Below the pieces are notes generated by a model, which was given only the letters and a program-made list of their open reading frames with translations, did no database searches and was not told the origin of the DNA. From contig NZ_PNLB01000020.1 of NCBI RefSeq assembly GCF_013822795.1, positions 38,368 to 102,367 on the forward strand: a stretch of 64,000 nucleotides of DNA. The letters are read 5' to 3'. The translations under genes were made by a program, and so were the position numbers. The stretch's first letter is position 1; each line of letters opens with the position of its first letter. Positions 50,347 to 60,253 of this stretch are shown here, one piece after another. This DNA is from Phenylobacterium sp. Its GTDB lineage: Bacteria > Pseudomonadota > Alphaproteobacteria > Caulobacterales > Caulobacteraceae.

Positions 50347-51747
50347 CTATGCGGCCTCCGGCCGGCGCCGGCGCACGCGGGCCAGGCGGCGCAGCTTGCG
50401 CCAGAAGCGAGTCTTCTCCGGCTCGGGATAGGGCTGGAGGTTCTTCACGAAGTCCTCGGCGCAGGCGCGCCATGAGAAGCCTTCGGCGAAGGCGCGGACG
50501 GTCTTGCGGTCGAGCTTGAGGGCCTCCAGGCAGGCCTCGCGCAGGCCTTCGGTGGCGCTGTGCGCGAGCACGCCGGCGCCCGATCCCGGAAGGATGTCGA
50601 TCGGACCGGGAGCCGGATAGGCCGCCACGGGAATGCCGGCGGCCATGGCCTCGAGGATCACCAGGCCGAAGGTGTCGGTCAGCGAGGGAAACACGAAGAC
50701 GTCGGCGCAGGAGAAGTGCGCGGCCAGTTCGTCGCCGAACTTGGCGCCGGTGAACACCGCGTTGGGATAGCGCTCCATCAGCTCTTCGCGCTGCGGGCCG
50801 TCGCCGACCACCACCTTGGTGCCGGGCAGGTCGAGGCCGAGGAAGGCCTCGATGTTCTTCTCCACCGCCACGCGGCCGACGGAGAGGAAGATCGGCCGGG
50901 CCAGACCGGCGAAGACGTCGGGTTCGTCCTCGCGCTTGGGGTGGAACATCACGGTGTCGACCCCGCGCGACCAGACCGAGATGTTGCCGAAGCCGTGGCG
51001 TTCCAGCTCGTCCTTCATTGTCGGGGTGGTGACCATCATCCGGCCGGACGGCTTGTGGAACCACTTCATGTAGGCGTAGCCGGCGGCCAGCGGCAAAGGC
51101 AGGCGGGCCGAGACGTATTCCGGGAAGCGGGTGTGGTAGCTGGTCGTGAACGGCAGCTTCCATTCCACGCAGATGCGGCGCGCGGCCAGGCCCAGCGGGC
51201 CTTCGGTGGCGATGTGGATCGCCTCGGGCTCGAACGCCTTGAAGCGCTCCTGCACCGGTTCATGGGCGGCCAGGGCGACCTTGATCTCGGGATAGGTCGG
51301 CAGCGGGAAGGTCTTGAACTGGTCGGGGCTGATCACCTCGACCGAATGGCCCAGCGCCTTCAGTTCGCCGACCACGCGCGACAGGGTGCGGACCACGCCG
51401 TTGACCTGCGGCTCCCAGGCGTCGGTCACCAGCAGGATGCGCATGGGTTTGTGGCCGTTCTCGCGGGGGGCGGTGATGGCGTCGCGGATGCGGGTCGCCG
51501 GCCGGGTCGGCGTCAGGGCCTGGGCCTGCAGCCACGCCCAGAAGGCGCCCAGCAGCGCTTCCTTGGTGGGGAAGTGGCGATAGACCGTGCGCTCGCCGAC
51601 CTCAGCCTCGACGGCGATGTCAGCGAAGCTCAGGTCCTCGAGCGGGCCGGATTCCAGCTTGCGCGCCACGGCGTGCATGATCTGGTCGCGGGTCGCCTGT
51701 TTCTGGCGGTCGCGCAGGCTCGAAGCGTAGCGGGTCGGCGGCAACAT
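50347..51747 (-). CDS. In-frame fusion: TetR-type HTH domain plus GT4 glycosyltransferase
   Basis: One open frame of 466 codons. Residues 1-101 are a TetR N-terminal DNA-binding domain (LRDRQKQATRDQIMHAVARK, then DLSFADIAVEAEVGERTVYR and HFPTKEALLGAFWAWL). From Met102 a complete GT4 glycosyltransferase begins (MRILLVTDAWEPQVNGVVRT; later ISVWSRGVDTVMFHP, SVGRVAVEKNIEAFL, TDTFGLVILEAMAAG). The TetR ligand-binding half is missing. GT4 enzymes of this type build glycolipids such as mannosyl- or glucuronosyl-diacylglycerol. The GT could also be translated alone from ATG at 51444, although no ribosome site is visible there. It lies downstream of the LpxH-like gene. Confidence 0.85.
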   Translation of the reverse strand: MLPPTRYASSLRDRQKQATRDQIMHAVARKLESGPLEDLSFADIAVEAEVGERTVYRHFPTKEALLGAFWAWLQAQALTPTRPATRIRDAITAPRENGHKPMRILLVTDAWEPQVNGVVRTLSRVVGELKALGHSVEVISPDQFKTFPLPTYPEIKVALAAHEPVQERFKAFEPEAIHIATEGPLGLAARRICVEWKLPFTTSYHTRFPEYVSARLPLPLAAGYAYMKWFHKPSGRMMVTTPTMKDELERHGFGNISVWSRGVDTVMFHPKREDEPDVFAGLARPIFLSVGRVAVEKNIEAFLGLDLPGTKVVVGDGPQREELMERYPNAVFTGAKFGDELAAHFSCADVFVFPSLTDTFGLVILEAMAAGIPVAAYPAPGPIDILPGSGAGVLAHSATEGLREACLEALKLDRKTVRAFAEGFSWRACAEDFVKNLQPYPEPEKTRFWRKLRRLARVRRRRPEAA

Positions 51748-51783
51748 GACAGCGGGACTGTCACCAAATCAGCAGGGCTGTCA
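51747..51783. promoter_or_regulatory. Candidate TetR operator at the fusion gene start
   Basis: Perfect inverted repeat TGACAG-N5-CTGTCA (51747-51763) abutting the start codon, plus a third half-site CTGTCA at 51778-51783. On the minus strand TTGACA (51784-51779) could be a -35 element, so a bound repressor would cover the promoter. No Shine-Dalgarno is visible before the start. Confidence 0.55.
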
Positions 51784-51802
51784 ATCAGGGGTGATCCGCG
51801 GC

Positions 51803-52627
51803 TCAGGCCGCCGCCGGAGTGGGCAGCGGCTCGACCGGTTCGACCAGGCGGATGGTCCGGTCGATGGCCGACCACGAGCGAAGCTTGGCCCAGTGGAGGA
51901 TCTCGAGCGTGCCGTCGTGGTGTTCGACCAGCGCCGAGCAGCTCTCCACCCAGTCGCCGTCGTTGATATAGGCGATCCCGTCGATGTCGCGCATCTCGGC
52001 TTTGTGAATGTGTCCACAGATGACGCCGTCGACGCCGCGCCGGCGGGCCTCGTCGGCGACCGCGGCCTCGAAGTTCTCGACGAACTGCAGGGCGTTCTTG
52101 ACCCTGGTCTTCAGGAAGGCCGAGAGGCTCCAGTAGCCGAAGCCCATGCGTCGGCGGACGCGGTTGAAGAGCGTGTTGGCGGCGATCAGCGCCCGGTAGG
52201 CGTAGTCGCCGACGAAGGCCAGCCAGCGCGCGTGCTGGACGACGCCGTCGAACTCGTCGCCGTGCAGCACCAGGAAGCGCTTGCCGTCGGCGGTCTCGTG
52301 GATCGCGTCGCGCACCACCACCACGCCGCCGAAGTGGACCCCGACGAACTCACGCACGCGGTCGTCGTGGTTGCCCGGCACATAGATGACGTTCACGCCC
52401 TTGCGGGCCAGGCGCAGGATCTTTTGCACCACGTCGTTGTGCGACTGCGGCCAGTGCCAGCCTGAGCGCAGCTTCCAGCCGTCGACGATGTCGCCGACCA
52501 GATAGAGGCTCTCGCACTCGATATGGCGGATGAAGTCGAGCAGCAGCTCGGCCTGGCAGCCTTTGGTGCCCAGATGAACGTCAGAGATAAAAACCGCTCG
52601 GTAGTTGCGGATCGCCAGATCTGCCAT
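51803..52627 (-). CDS. LpxH-like metallophosphoesterase
   Basis: Calcineurin-fold phosphoesterase of the UDP-2,3-diacylglucosamine hydrolase type. The metal-ligand motifs are all present: FISDVHLG (about 14-21), LVGDIVDGW (about 43-51), YVPGNHDDR (about 82-90), LHGDEFDG (about 122-129) and CGHIHKAE (about 203-210). 274 residues, longer than E. coli LpxH. Caulobacter uses LpxI for lipid A, so this protein may act on another lipid; the neighbouring glycosyltransferase suggests a shared glycolipid task. ATG at 52627 (MADLAIRNY) is preferred over 52660. Confidence 0.88.
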   Translation of the reverse strand: MADLAIRNYRAVFISDVHLGTKGCQAELLLDFIRHIECESLYLVGDIVDGWKLRSGWHWPQSHNDVVQKILRLARKGVNVIYVPGNHDDRVREFVGVHFGGVVVVRDAIHETADGKRFLVLHGDEFDGVVQHARWLAFVGDYAYRALIAANTLFNRVRRRMGFGYWSLSAFLKTRVKNALQFVENFEAAVADEARRRGVDGVICGHIHKAEMRDIDGIAYINDGDWVESCSALVEHHDGTLEILHWAKLRSWSAIDRTIRLVEPVEPLPTPAAA

Positions 52628-52780
52628 TCCGTGCCCCCTTGGCCGGCCAGAACTGCTCATCGGTTAGGCTGCTTGCATGTCATTCTCATGAAACCGCCCG
52701 CGCCCCTTTTGTCTCGGCGCCTTTTGAATTAAGGGTTTGGTCGAGGCCGACCCTCCCCAGGTCTTCCGAAATAAGGTCCG

Positions 52781-53416
52781 ATGGACGCCCGAACCTATCC
52801 TGCGAAGGAGACGCCGAAGTCTCGGCGCACCCGCGCGCGTATCCTCGACGCGGCCATGAGGCTGTTTGCTGAGACCGGCTATCACGCGGCCACCAACGCC
52901 ATGATCGCCGACGCGGCGAACCTGACCCGTGGCGCGATGCTCTACCATTTCGCCAGCCGCGAAGAGCTGGTCGAGGCCGCCATCGCCTACATCGAAGTGG
53001 AACGGGCCCGGCTATTTGAACAGGCGGCATCCGGCCCGATGGCGCCGGGCGTGGACGCCGCCGAGCATGCGATCGACGCCTATTGGGCGTTGCTGCACGA
53101 AATCCCGTTCATCGCCTTCGCCGAACTCGAAGCCGCCGCGCGCACCGATGCGATGCTGCGCGTGCGCCTGGCCGACGCCCAGAGCGCCTTCGACCGCAAC
53201 CAGGTCGGCGATCGTTTCCTGGCGCTTGCCCAGGCCGGCGTCGATCCGCGCTTCCAGACCAGCCGCGACCTTGGCCGCTTCCTGCTGGAAGGCATGGCCC
53301 GCGGCGCGATGACCTATGACGAGCCGGCCCGCAAGGAGCGGCTGCTGATGGTGGTTAAGCGCGCCGTGCGGGTGTTGAACCGCAAGGGCGACGTCCAGGA
53401 ACTCTGGCCGGACTAA
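52781..53416 (+). CDS. TetR family transcriptional regulator
   Basis: Full-length regulator of 211 residues: HTH SRRTRARILDAAMRLFAETG, ATNAMIADAANLTRGAMLYHF and SREELVEAAIAYIE (about 14-70), followed by a helical ligand domain with AFAELEAAARTDAMLRVRL. It is divergent from the LpxH-like gene with about 150 bases between. Ligand and targets unknown. Confidence 0.9.
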   Translation: MDARTYPAKETPKSRRTRARILDAAMRLFAETGYHAATNAMIADAANLTRGAMLYHFASREELVEAAIAYIEVERARLFEQAASGPMAPGVDAAEHAIDAYWALLHEIPFIAFAELEAAARTDAMLRVRLADAQSAFDRNQVGDRFLALAQAGVDPRFQTSRDLGRFLLEGMARGAMTYDEPARKERLLMVVKRAVRVLNRKGDVQELWPD

Positions 53417-53421
53417 CATCT

Positions 53422-53540
53422 CAATTGCTCCCCTTCTGGGGGAGCTGTCAGCGCAGCTGACTGAGGGGGACTGAGTCAGAAGACCCCCCTCCGTCTCGAT
53501 GCTACGCATCGATCCACCTCCCCCAGAGGGGGAGGAATTG
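53422..53540. repeat. Long inverted intergenic repeat element
   Basis: The two ends are inverted copies: CAATTGCTCCCCTTCTGGGG (from 53422) and CCCCAGAGGGGGAGGAATTG (ending 53540), with an inner hairpin GATGCTACGCATC at 53498-53510. The element fills the gap between the TetR gene and the convergent DUF885 gene. CTCCCCCTCTGGGGGAG-type palindromes recur in Caulobacterales genomes. Confidence 0.75.
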
Positions 53541-53541
53541 G

Positions 53542-55286
53542 TCAGCGCGCCTTCTCCTCCGCGATCCAGCCGTCCATGCGCCGCTCCAGCATGTCGAGCG
53601 GCATGGGGCCGGTCAGCAGCATGGCGTCGTGGAAGCGGCGGATGTCGAACTTCCCGCCCAGCTGCGCCTTGGCCTTTTCGCGGATGGCGACGATCTTCAT
53701 TTCGCCGGTCTTGTAGGCCAGGGCCTGACCCGGCCAGGAGACGTAGCGGGCCAGCTCGACCTCGATGTTCAGCGGCGAGAGGGCCGAGTTCTTCGTGAAG
53801 CACTCGCGCGCCTGGTCGAGGCTCCAGCCCTTCCAGTGCAGGCCGGTGTCGGCGACCAGCCGGCAGGCGCGCCACATCTCGTAGGACAGTCGGCCGAACC
53901 GCTCGTACGGGTCGCGGTAGATGCCCATCTCGCCGCCCAGCTTCTCGGCATAGAGCCCCCAGCCTTCGGTGAATGCGGTGACGTTCGCCTCGCGGCGGAA
54001 GTAGGGGACGCCTTCGGCCTCTTGGCCGAGCGCGATCTGCAGGTGATGGCCGGGCACCGCCTCGTGCAGGGTCAGCGCCGGCAGTTCGTAGAGCGGCCGC
54101 TGGCGCAGGTCATAGGTGTTGACCATGTAGCCGCCGGCGATCCCCAGCTTGGGATTACCCGAAAAGTAGCGACCGGTGGTGTAGGTCTTCTCGATGTCGG
54201 CGGGCACAGGCCGCACGCCGTAGGTCAGGCGGGGCAGGGTTCCGAACCAGGCCGGCAACTGGTCGTCGATCCGCTTGGCGATTTCCGACGCCTTCTCCAG
54301 CAGCGCTTGGCGGCTGGTCACATAGAACTGCGGGTCGCTGCGCAGGTGGGCCTGGAAGGCGGCGAAGTCGCCCTTGAAGTCGGTCTCGGCGATGACCGCA
54401 TTCATCTCGCTGCGGATGCGCGCAACTCGGCGAGGCCGTTCTGGTGGATCTGGTCGGGGTTGAGCGCGGTGGTCGTATGGTCGGCGACCAGCCAGGCGTA
54501 GTAGCGCTCGCCGTCCGGCAGGCTGCGGGCCGCCAGGTTCTTGCGGGCCTTGGGCAGGTATTCGGTGTGGAGAAAAGTCACGAACTGGGCTTGGGCGGGG
54601 CGCAGCTTGTCGCGGATGGCGGCGACGGCCTGATCGCGTAGCGCTGCTCGTTCGACGGCGGGGATCTCGGCCGGCAACCGCTCGAGCGGGGCCAGCAACG
54701 GATCGCTTTCAACCGGCGCTGCGGCCTGCTCGCGGGCGCGGGCCAGCACCTGTTCGACCGTGGAACGCGGCTGAGTGAAGCCGGACTTCACCCCGCGCCG
54801 GGCGTTGGCGATCTCGGTGGCGTAGTAGGTCGGCGCGGCCTCCAGGCGGGCGATCCAGGCGCGGGCGTCTGCGGGGCTGCGCATCGGCGTAGAGGCGGCG
54901 AGATAGCCGAGCGTCCAGTGGAAGCCGCTGTCCGAGGAGAACGGCATCCGCGCCTCGTCGAAGGCCAGGCTCTGCAGCTGGCGCTCAAGCGTCCAACCCA
55001 GGAACTCGCGATTGATGCGCCCCTCGTCGGAGAGCTCGCCCGGCGCGATGGCTTCGGTCCGCGCGGCGAAGGCCTTGAGAGCGGCGGTGCGCGCGGCGTC
55101 GGCGGCCGGCGAATTGTCCGGCAGGCGGGACAGCGCGTCGCGATCGCCCTGCTGGCCGGCCTCGATCGGATTCTGCGAGAGGCTGTAGAGCTCGTAGTCG
55201 GCGATCAGCCGGTCCAGCGCCGCGTCGTCGGCGAGCGCGGGCGTGGCGCCCAGGGCGAGAACAAGGGCCAGGGGCACGAGACGCAT
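53542..55286 (-). pseudogene. DUF885 metallopeptidase-like gene split by a one-base frameshift
   Basis: Two abutting frames together make one exported DUF885 protein of about 580 residues. The 5' part (54402-55286, 294 codons) has signal peptide MRLVPLALVLALGATPALA and runs to TTTALNPDQIHQNGLAEL. The 3' part (53542-54405, 287 codons) has the zinc-type motif LTLHEAVPGHHLQIALGQ and TEGWGLYAEKLGGEMG. Adding one C to the + strand between 54425 and 54426 restores GLAEVARIRSEMNAVIAET, the expected join. This may be a true null mutation or a sequencing error; the ATGA overlap could also allow reinitiation. Confidence 0.8.
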
Positions 55287-55455
55287 AATCAGTCCACCTT
55301 CACAGCGAGTTCAGGAAAGCTGGCGCCTGCGCAATCCATCGCCAAGGTATTTTCGGCCAACAATGCTCGCCGGACGGCGAAGAATCATCCCACTTCAAGT
55401 CTCACGTGCGCCGGGTCATGGTCGTGCGACAAGAATAAGCCTTCGGGGGAAGTCC

Positions 55456-56862
55456 ATGAGTTTCGTGACGCGACGCAAGTCGATGGAGCCGCCGGCGGCC
55501 CATGACGGGCATGGTCTGATCCCGACGCTTGGCTGGCCGCATCTGGTCGCCCTCGGCGTCGGTGCGATCATCGGCACCGGCATCTACACCCTGACCGGCG
55601 TCGCCGCGGGGCTGGCCGGCCCGGCGGTGATTCTATCCTTCGCGTTGGCTGGCGGGGTCTGCGCTTTCGCGGCGCTCTGCTACGCCGAAATGTCGACGAT
55701 GATGCCCCAGGCGGGCAGCGCCTACACCTATTCCTATGTCGGCATGGGCGAGTTGGCCGCCTGGGTCGTCGGCTGGAGCTTGATCCTCGAATACACCGTC
55801 GTCTGCTCGACGGTGGCGGTCGGCTGGTCGGGTTATGCCGGCGGGCTGATGCAGCAGGCGGGCTGGTCGGTGCCGCAAGCGCTGCTGGCCGGGCCGCATG
55901 CGGGCGGGATCATCAATCTGCCGGCCGTCTTCATCACCCTGGTGGTCAGCGCTCTACTGCTGGTCGGCACGCGCGAAAGCGCCACGGTCAACTTCATCCT
56001 GGTGATCGTGAAAATCGTCGCCCTTGCCGCCTTCGTGGCCCTGACGATCCCGGCGTTCGACGCCGCGCATTTCGAGCCCTTCGCTCCGTTCGGCTATGGC
56101 GCGACCATGGACGCCGACGGCGTCAAGCGCGGCGTGGCGGCGGCGGCCGGCATCATCTTCTTCGCCTTCTACGGCTTCGATGCGATCTCGACCGCGGCCG
56201 AGGAGACTAAGAACCCGGGCCGTGACCTGACCATCGGGATCATCGGCTCGATGTTCGCCTGCACCGCCATCTACATGATCGTCGCCGCCGCGGCGCTGGG
56301 CGCCTCGCCCTTCGACGTGTTCTCCAAGAGCCCCGAACCGCTGGCCTACATTCTGCGCAGTCTGGATCATCCGCAGGTCGCCGCCGTGGTCGCCGGGGCG
56401 GCGGTCGTCGCCCTGCCGACCGTGATCATGGTGTTCATGTTCGGCCAGAGCCGGATCTTCTTCGCCATGGCCCGCGACGGGCTGCTGCCCCGCGGACTTT
56501 CAAGAGTGGGCGCCCGCGGCGTGCCGGCGCCGGTGATCATTCTGACCGGCGTGGTGGCCGCCAGCATCGCCGGCGTCCTGCCGCTCGACGAGATCGCCGC
56601 CCTGGCCAATGCCGGCACCCTGCTGGCCTTCATCGCCACCGCCATCGCGATGATGCTGATGCGCCGCCGTGCGCCGGACCTGCCGCGGCCGTTCCGCACG
56701 CCGCTGTGGTGGATCGTCGGCCCGGCGGCGGTGCTCGGCTGTCTCTATCTGTTCTCCACCCTGCCGGTGTCGACCCTGGTCAACTTCCTGATCTGGAACG
56801 CCGTCGGCGTTGTCGCCTACCTCGCCTATGGCCGGGTCAAGAGCCGGCTGGCGAGCGCTTAG
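55456..56862 (+). CDS. APC-family amino acid permease
   Basis: Inner-membrane amino-acid transporter with twelve predicted helices, 468 residues. The first helix has the family motif LVALGVGAIIGTGIYTLTG (about 27-45), then QAGSAYTYSYVGMGELAAWVVGW (about 85-107) and FFAFYGFDAISTAAEETKNPGRD (about 235-257), typical of the cationic amino-acid (CAT/YfnA) branch. GGGGGA precedes the ATG at 55456; the frame is open upstream to 55243 but that part is not membrane-like. Confidence 0.92.
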   Translation: MSFVTRRKSMEPPAAHDGHGLIPTLGWPHLVALGVGAIIGTGIYTLTGVAAGLAGPAVILSFALAGGVCAFAALCYAEMSTMMPQAGSAYTYSYVGMGELAAWVVGWSLILEYTVVCSTVAVGWSGYAGGLMQQAGWSVPQALLAGPHAGGIINLPAVFITLVVSALLLVGTRESATVNFILVIVKIVALAAFVALTIPAFDAAHFEPFAPFGYGATMDADGVKRGVAAAAGIIFFAFYGFDAISTAAEETKNPGRDLTIGIIGSMFACTAIYMIVAAAALGASPFDVFSKSPEPLAYILRSLDHPQVAAVVAGAAVVALPTVIMVFMFGQSRIFFAMARDGLLPRGLSRVGARGVPAPVIILTGVVAASIAGVLPLDEIAALANAGTLLAFIATAIAMMLMRRRAPDLPRPFRTPLWWIVGPAAVLGCLYLFSTLPVSTLVNFLIWNAVGVVAYLAYGRVKSRLASA

Positions 56863-57088
56863 GTCGCCTTTGCAGGCCCGGGCGCTCATGCGGCGCCCGG
56901 GCTGACGCGTCCGCCGCAACCTGGGGATTTCTTCCCGCTAAGCTCACTCCGGATGCTTGAGGCGGCGCAGGCGCGCGCCTACAGTCGCTTCGCCTGCCGC
57001 CCGGGGCGTAAGCAAATCAGCGCCCTCATTTCATGGGCGAGGTCGGGCGGCCGGACGGCGCATATTCTTCAGCGCCCTGGGGAGCGAA

Positions 57089-58636
57089 GTGAATTCAGCG
57101 GTTAAGAAGGACGCGTCCGCGCCTGCCGGCCATCCCGGCGGCATGCAGGACCTGACTACCGGCCCGATCGGCAAGACCTTGATCGTGTTCGCCCTGCCGG
57201 TGCTGGGCTCCAACATCCTGCAGTCGCTGAACGGCTCGGCCAACGCCATCTGGGTCAGCCACGTGCTGGGCGAGGCGGCCCTGACCGCGACGGTCAACGC
57301 CAACAACATCTTCTTCCTGATGCTGGGCGCGGTGTTCGGCATGACCATGGCCGCGAACCTGCTGATCTCGCAGTCGGTCGGCGCCAAGGACGTGGCCACC
57401 GTCAAGCGGGTGGTGGGCTCGGCCTCGACCTTCTTCCTGGCGCTGTCGCTGACGGTGGGGGTGGCCGGTTACCTGCTGACGCCGTCGATCCTGAAGATCA
57501 TGCAGACCCCGCCGGACGCCACGCGCGACGCGATCACCTACCTGCGGGTGATCTTCGCGGCGATGCCGTTCATGTACTTCTTCTCGTTCGTGATGATGGC
57601 GCAGCGCGGGGCCGGCGATTCCAAGACCCCGTTCTGGTTCTCGGTCGCCGCGGTCGGGTTGGACGTGATCCTCAATCCGATGCTGATCACCGGCTTCGGG
57701 CCGTTCCCGCGTCTCGGCATCGCCGGGTCCGCGACCGCCACCCTGATCAGCCAGACGCTGACCCTGACGGTGATGATCGTCTACCTCTACCGCACCGATA
57801 GCGTGCTGATCCTCAAGCGCGGCGACTGGAAGCTGTTTCGGCCTGAGCTGGCGATCATCAAGACCTTGGTGGTCAAGGGCTTCCCGATGGCCCTGCAGAT
57901 GCTGGTGATCTCCGGGGCGGCGGTGATGATGATCCGCTTCGTCAACGCCTACGGCTCGGCGACGGCGGCTGGCTATGGCGCGGCGATCCAGCTGTGGACC
58001 TACATCCAGATGCCGGCCATGGCGCTGGGCGCTGCGGTCTCGTCGATGGCCGCCCAGAACGTCGGCGCCGGCAAGATGGACCGGGTCAGCCAGGTGGCGC
58101 GCAAAGGCGTGCTGATCGCCGCCTTCATGACCGGGATCCCGGTGGCGCTGATCTATCTGGTTGAGCCCTATGTGCTGATGGCTTTCCTGCCGTCCGACAG
58201 TCCGTCGATGGCGATCGCCATGCACATCAACGCCTTCGCGCTATGGGGCTTCATCCCGTTCGGCATGGCCTTCGTGCTCAACGGCATCATTCGCGCCACC
58301 GGCGCGGTGTGGCCGCCGCTGCTGGGGCTGCTGATCGCGATGTGGTTCGTACGGATCCCGTTCGCGCACTATCTCGAGCCGACCCTGGGCCAGGACGCCG
58401 TGTGGTGGAGCTTCCCGCTCGGTTCGATCATGTCGCTGGTCCTGGCCGCCGGCTACTACCGCTGGGGCGGCTGGCGCAAGGCTCGGCTCATGGAGGGCAT
58501 TCCCGTGGGATCGGCCCCCGACACCGGCATGGGCCCGCCCACAGTGGCCGAGGAGACCGAGGTGCTCGACGGCGCCGCGCGTCACGCCTCCGTGGGCGGC
58601 ATGGTCAAAGCTCCGGCAAAGGCGCCGGCCGAATAG
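57089..58636 (+). CDS. MATE family efflux transporter
   Basis: Na+- or H+-driven exporter of cationic drugs or metabolites, with twelve predicted helices. Starts GTG at 57089 after GGGGAG; VNSAVKKDASAPAG leads into DLTTGPIGKTLIVFALPVLGS (about 25-45). NNIFFLMLGAVFGMTMAANLLISQSVGAKD and MALGAAVSSMAAQNVGAGKMDR are the MATE signature repeats in the two halves. 515 residues with a 50-residue hydrophilic C-terminal tail that is longer than usual. Confidence 0.9.
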   Translation: MNSAVKKDASAPAGHPGGMQDLTTGPIGKTLIVFALPVLGSNILQSLNGSANAIWVSHVLGEAALTATVNANNIFFLMLGAVFGMTMAANLLISQSVGAKDVATVKRVVGSASTFFLALSLTVGVAGYLLTPSILKIMQTPPDATRDAITYLRVIFAAMPFMYFFSFVMMAQRGAGDSKTPFWFSVAAVGLDVILNPMLITGFGPFPRLGIAGSATATLISQTLTLTVMIVYLYRTDSVLILKRGDWKLFRPELAIIKTLVVKGFPMALQMLVISGAAVMMIRFVNAYGSATAAGYGAAIQLWTYIQMPAMALGAAVSSMAAQNVGAGKMDRVSQVARKGVLIAAFMTGIPVALIYLVEPYVLMAFLPSDSPSMAIAMHINAFALWGFIPFGMAFVLNGIIRATGAVWPPLLGLLIAMWFVRIPFAHYLEPTLGQDAVWWSFPLGSIMSLVLAAGYYRWGGWRKARLMEGIPVGSAPDTGMGPPTVAEETEVLDGAARHASVGGMVKAPAKAPAE

Positions 58637-58676
58637 GGCCGAGCCTAGAAAACGCAGCCAAGCCGCATCGGCGACG

Positions 58677-58705
58677 TTGCGTCACGCAAACAAGCGTTTG
58701 ATAAT
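58677..58705 (+). promoter_or_regulatory. Promoter with an internal PsrA-type operator
   Basis: TTGCGT (58677-58682), 17-base spacer, GATAAT (58700-58705). The perfect palindrome CAAAC-AAGC-GTTTG (58687-58700) lies between the two hexamers and matches the published PsrA box (G/C)AAAC-N2-4-GTTT(G/C). PsrA is a TetR repressor of fatty-acid oxidation genes released by acyl-CoA, fitting the downstream acyl-CoA dehydrogenase. Confidence 0.6.
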
Positions 58706-58824
58706 GTCGACAAGCGCGGGCGGCTAACCGGCTGTCCGCGCGCAACAATTTTGTGTGGCTGCGCGCCATACCATACCGCTTTTTTGAAAAATCGCGATTC
58801 GTAAGCAAAGATGGGAGACGCCAG

Positions 58825-60156
<1,332 letters not shown>

Positions 60157-60193
60157 CGGCTGTACCGCCGCAAGAGCATGAGACTAGTGTGTG

Positions 60194-60228
60194 GGGCGGC
60201 CTCTGATTAGGGGCCGCCCTATCTATTT
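60194..60228 (+). terminator. Terminator or attenuator between dehydrogenase and ligase
   Basis: GGGCGGCC (60194-60201) with GGCCGCCC (60212-60219), 10-base loop, followed by TATCTATTT. Located 26 bases before the GTG of the acyl-CoA ligase, so it could lower read-through from the dehydrogenase gene. Confidence 0.6.
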
Positions 60229-60253
60229 GAGCTATTCGATTTCGAGGATTTTC

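Noticed and set aside
51747..51783. CTGTCA repeats read as Pho boxes
   Set aside because: Half-site spacing is 20 bases and one copy is inverted; PhoB needs direct repeats 11 bases apart.
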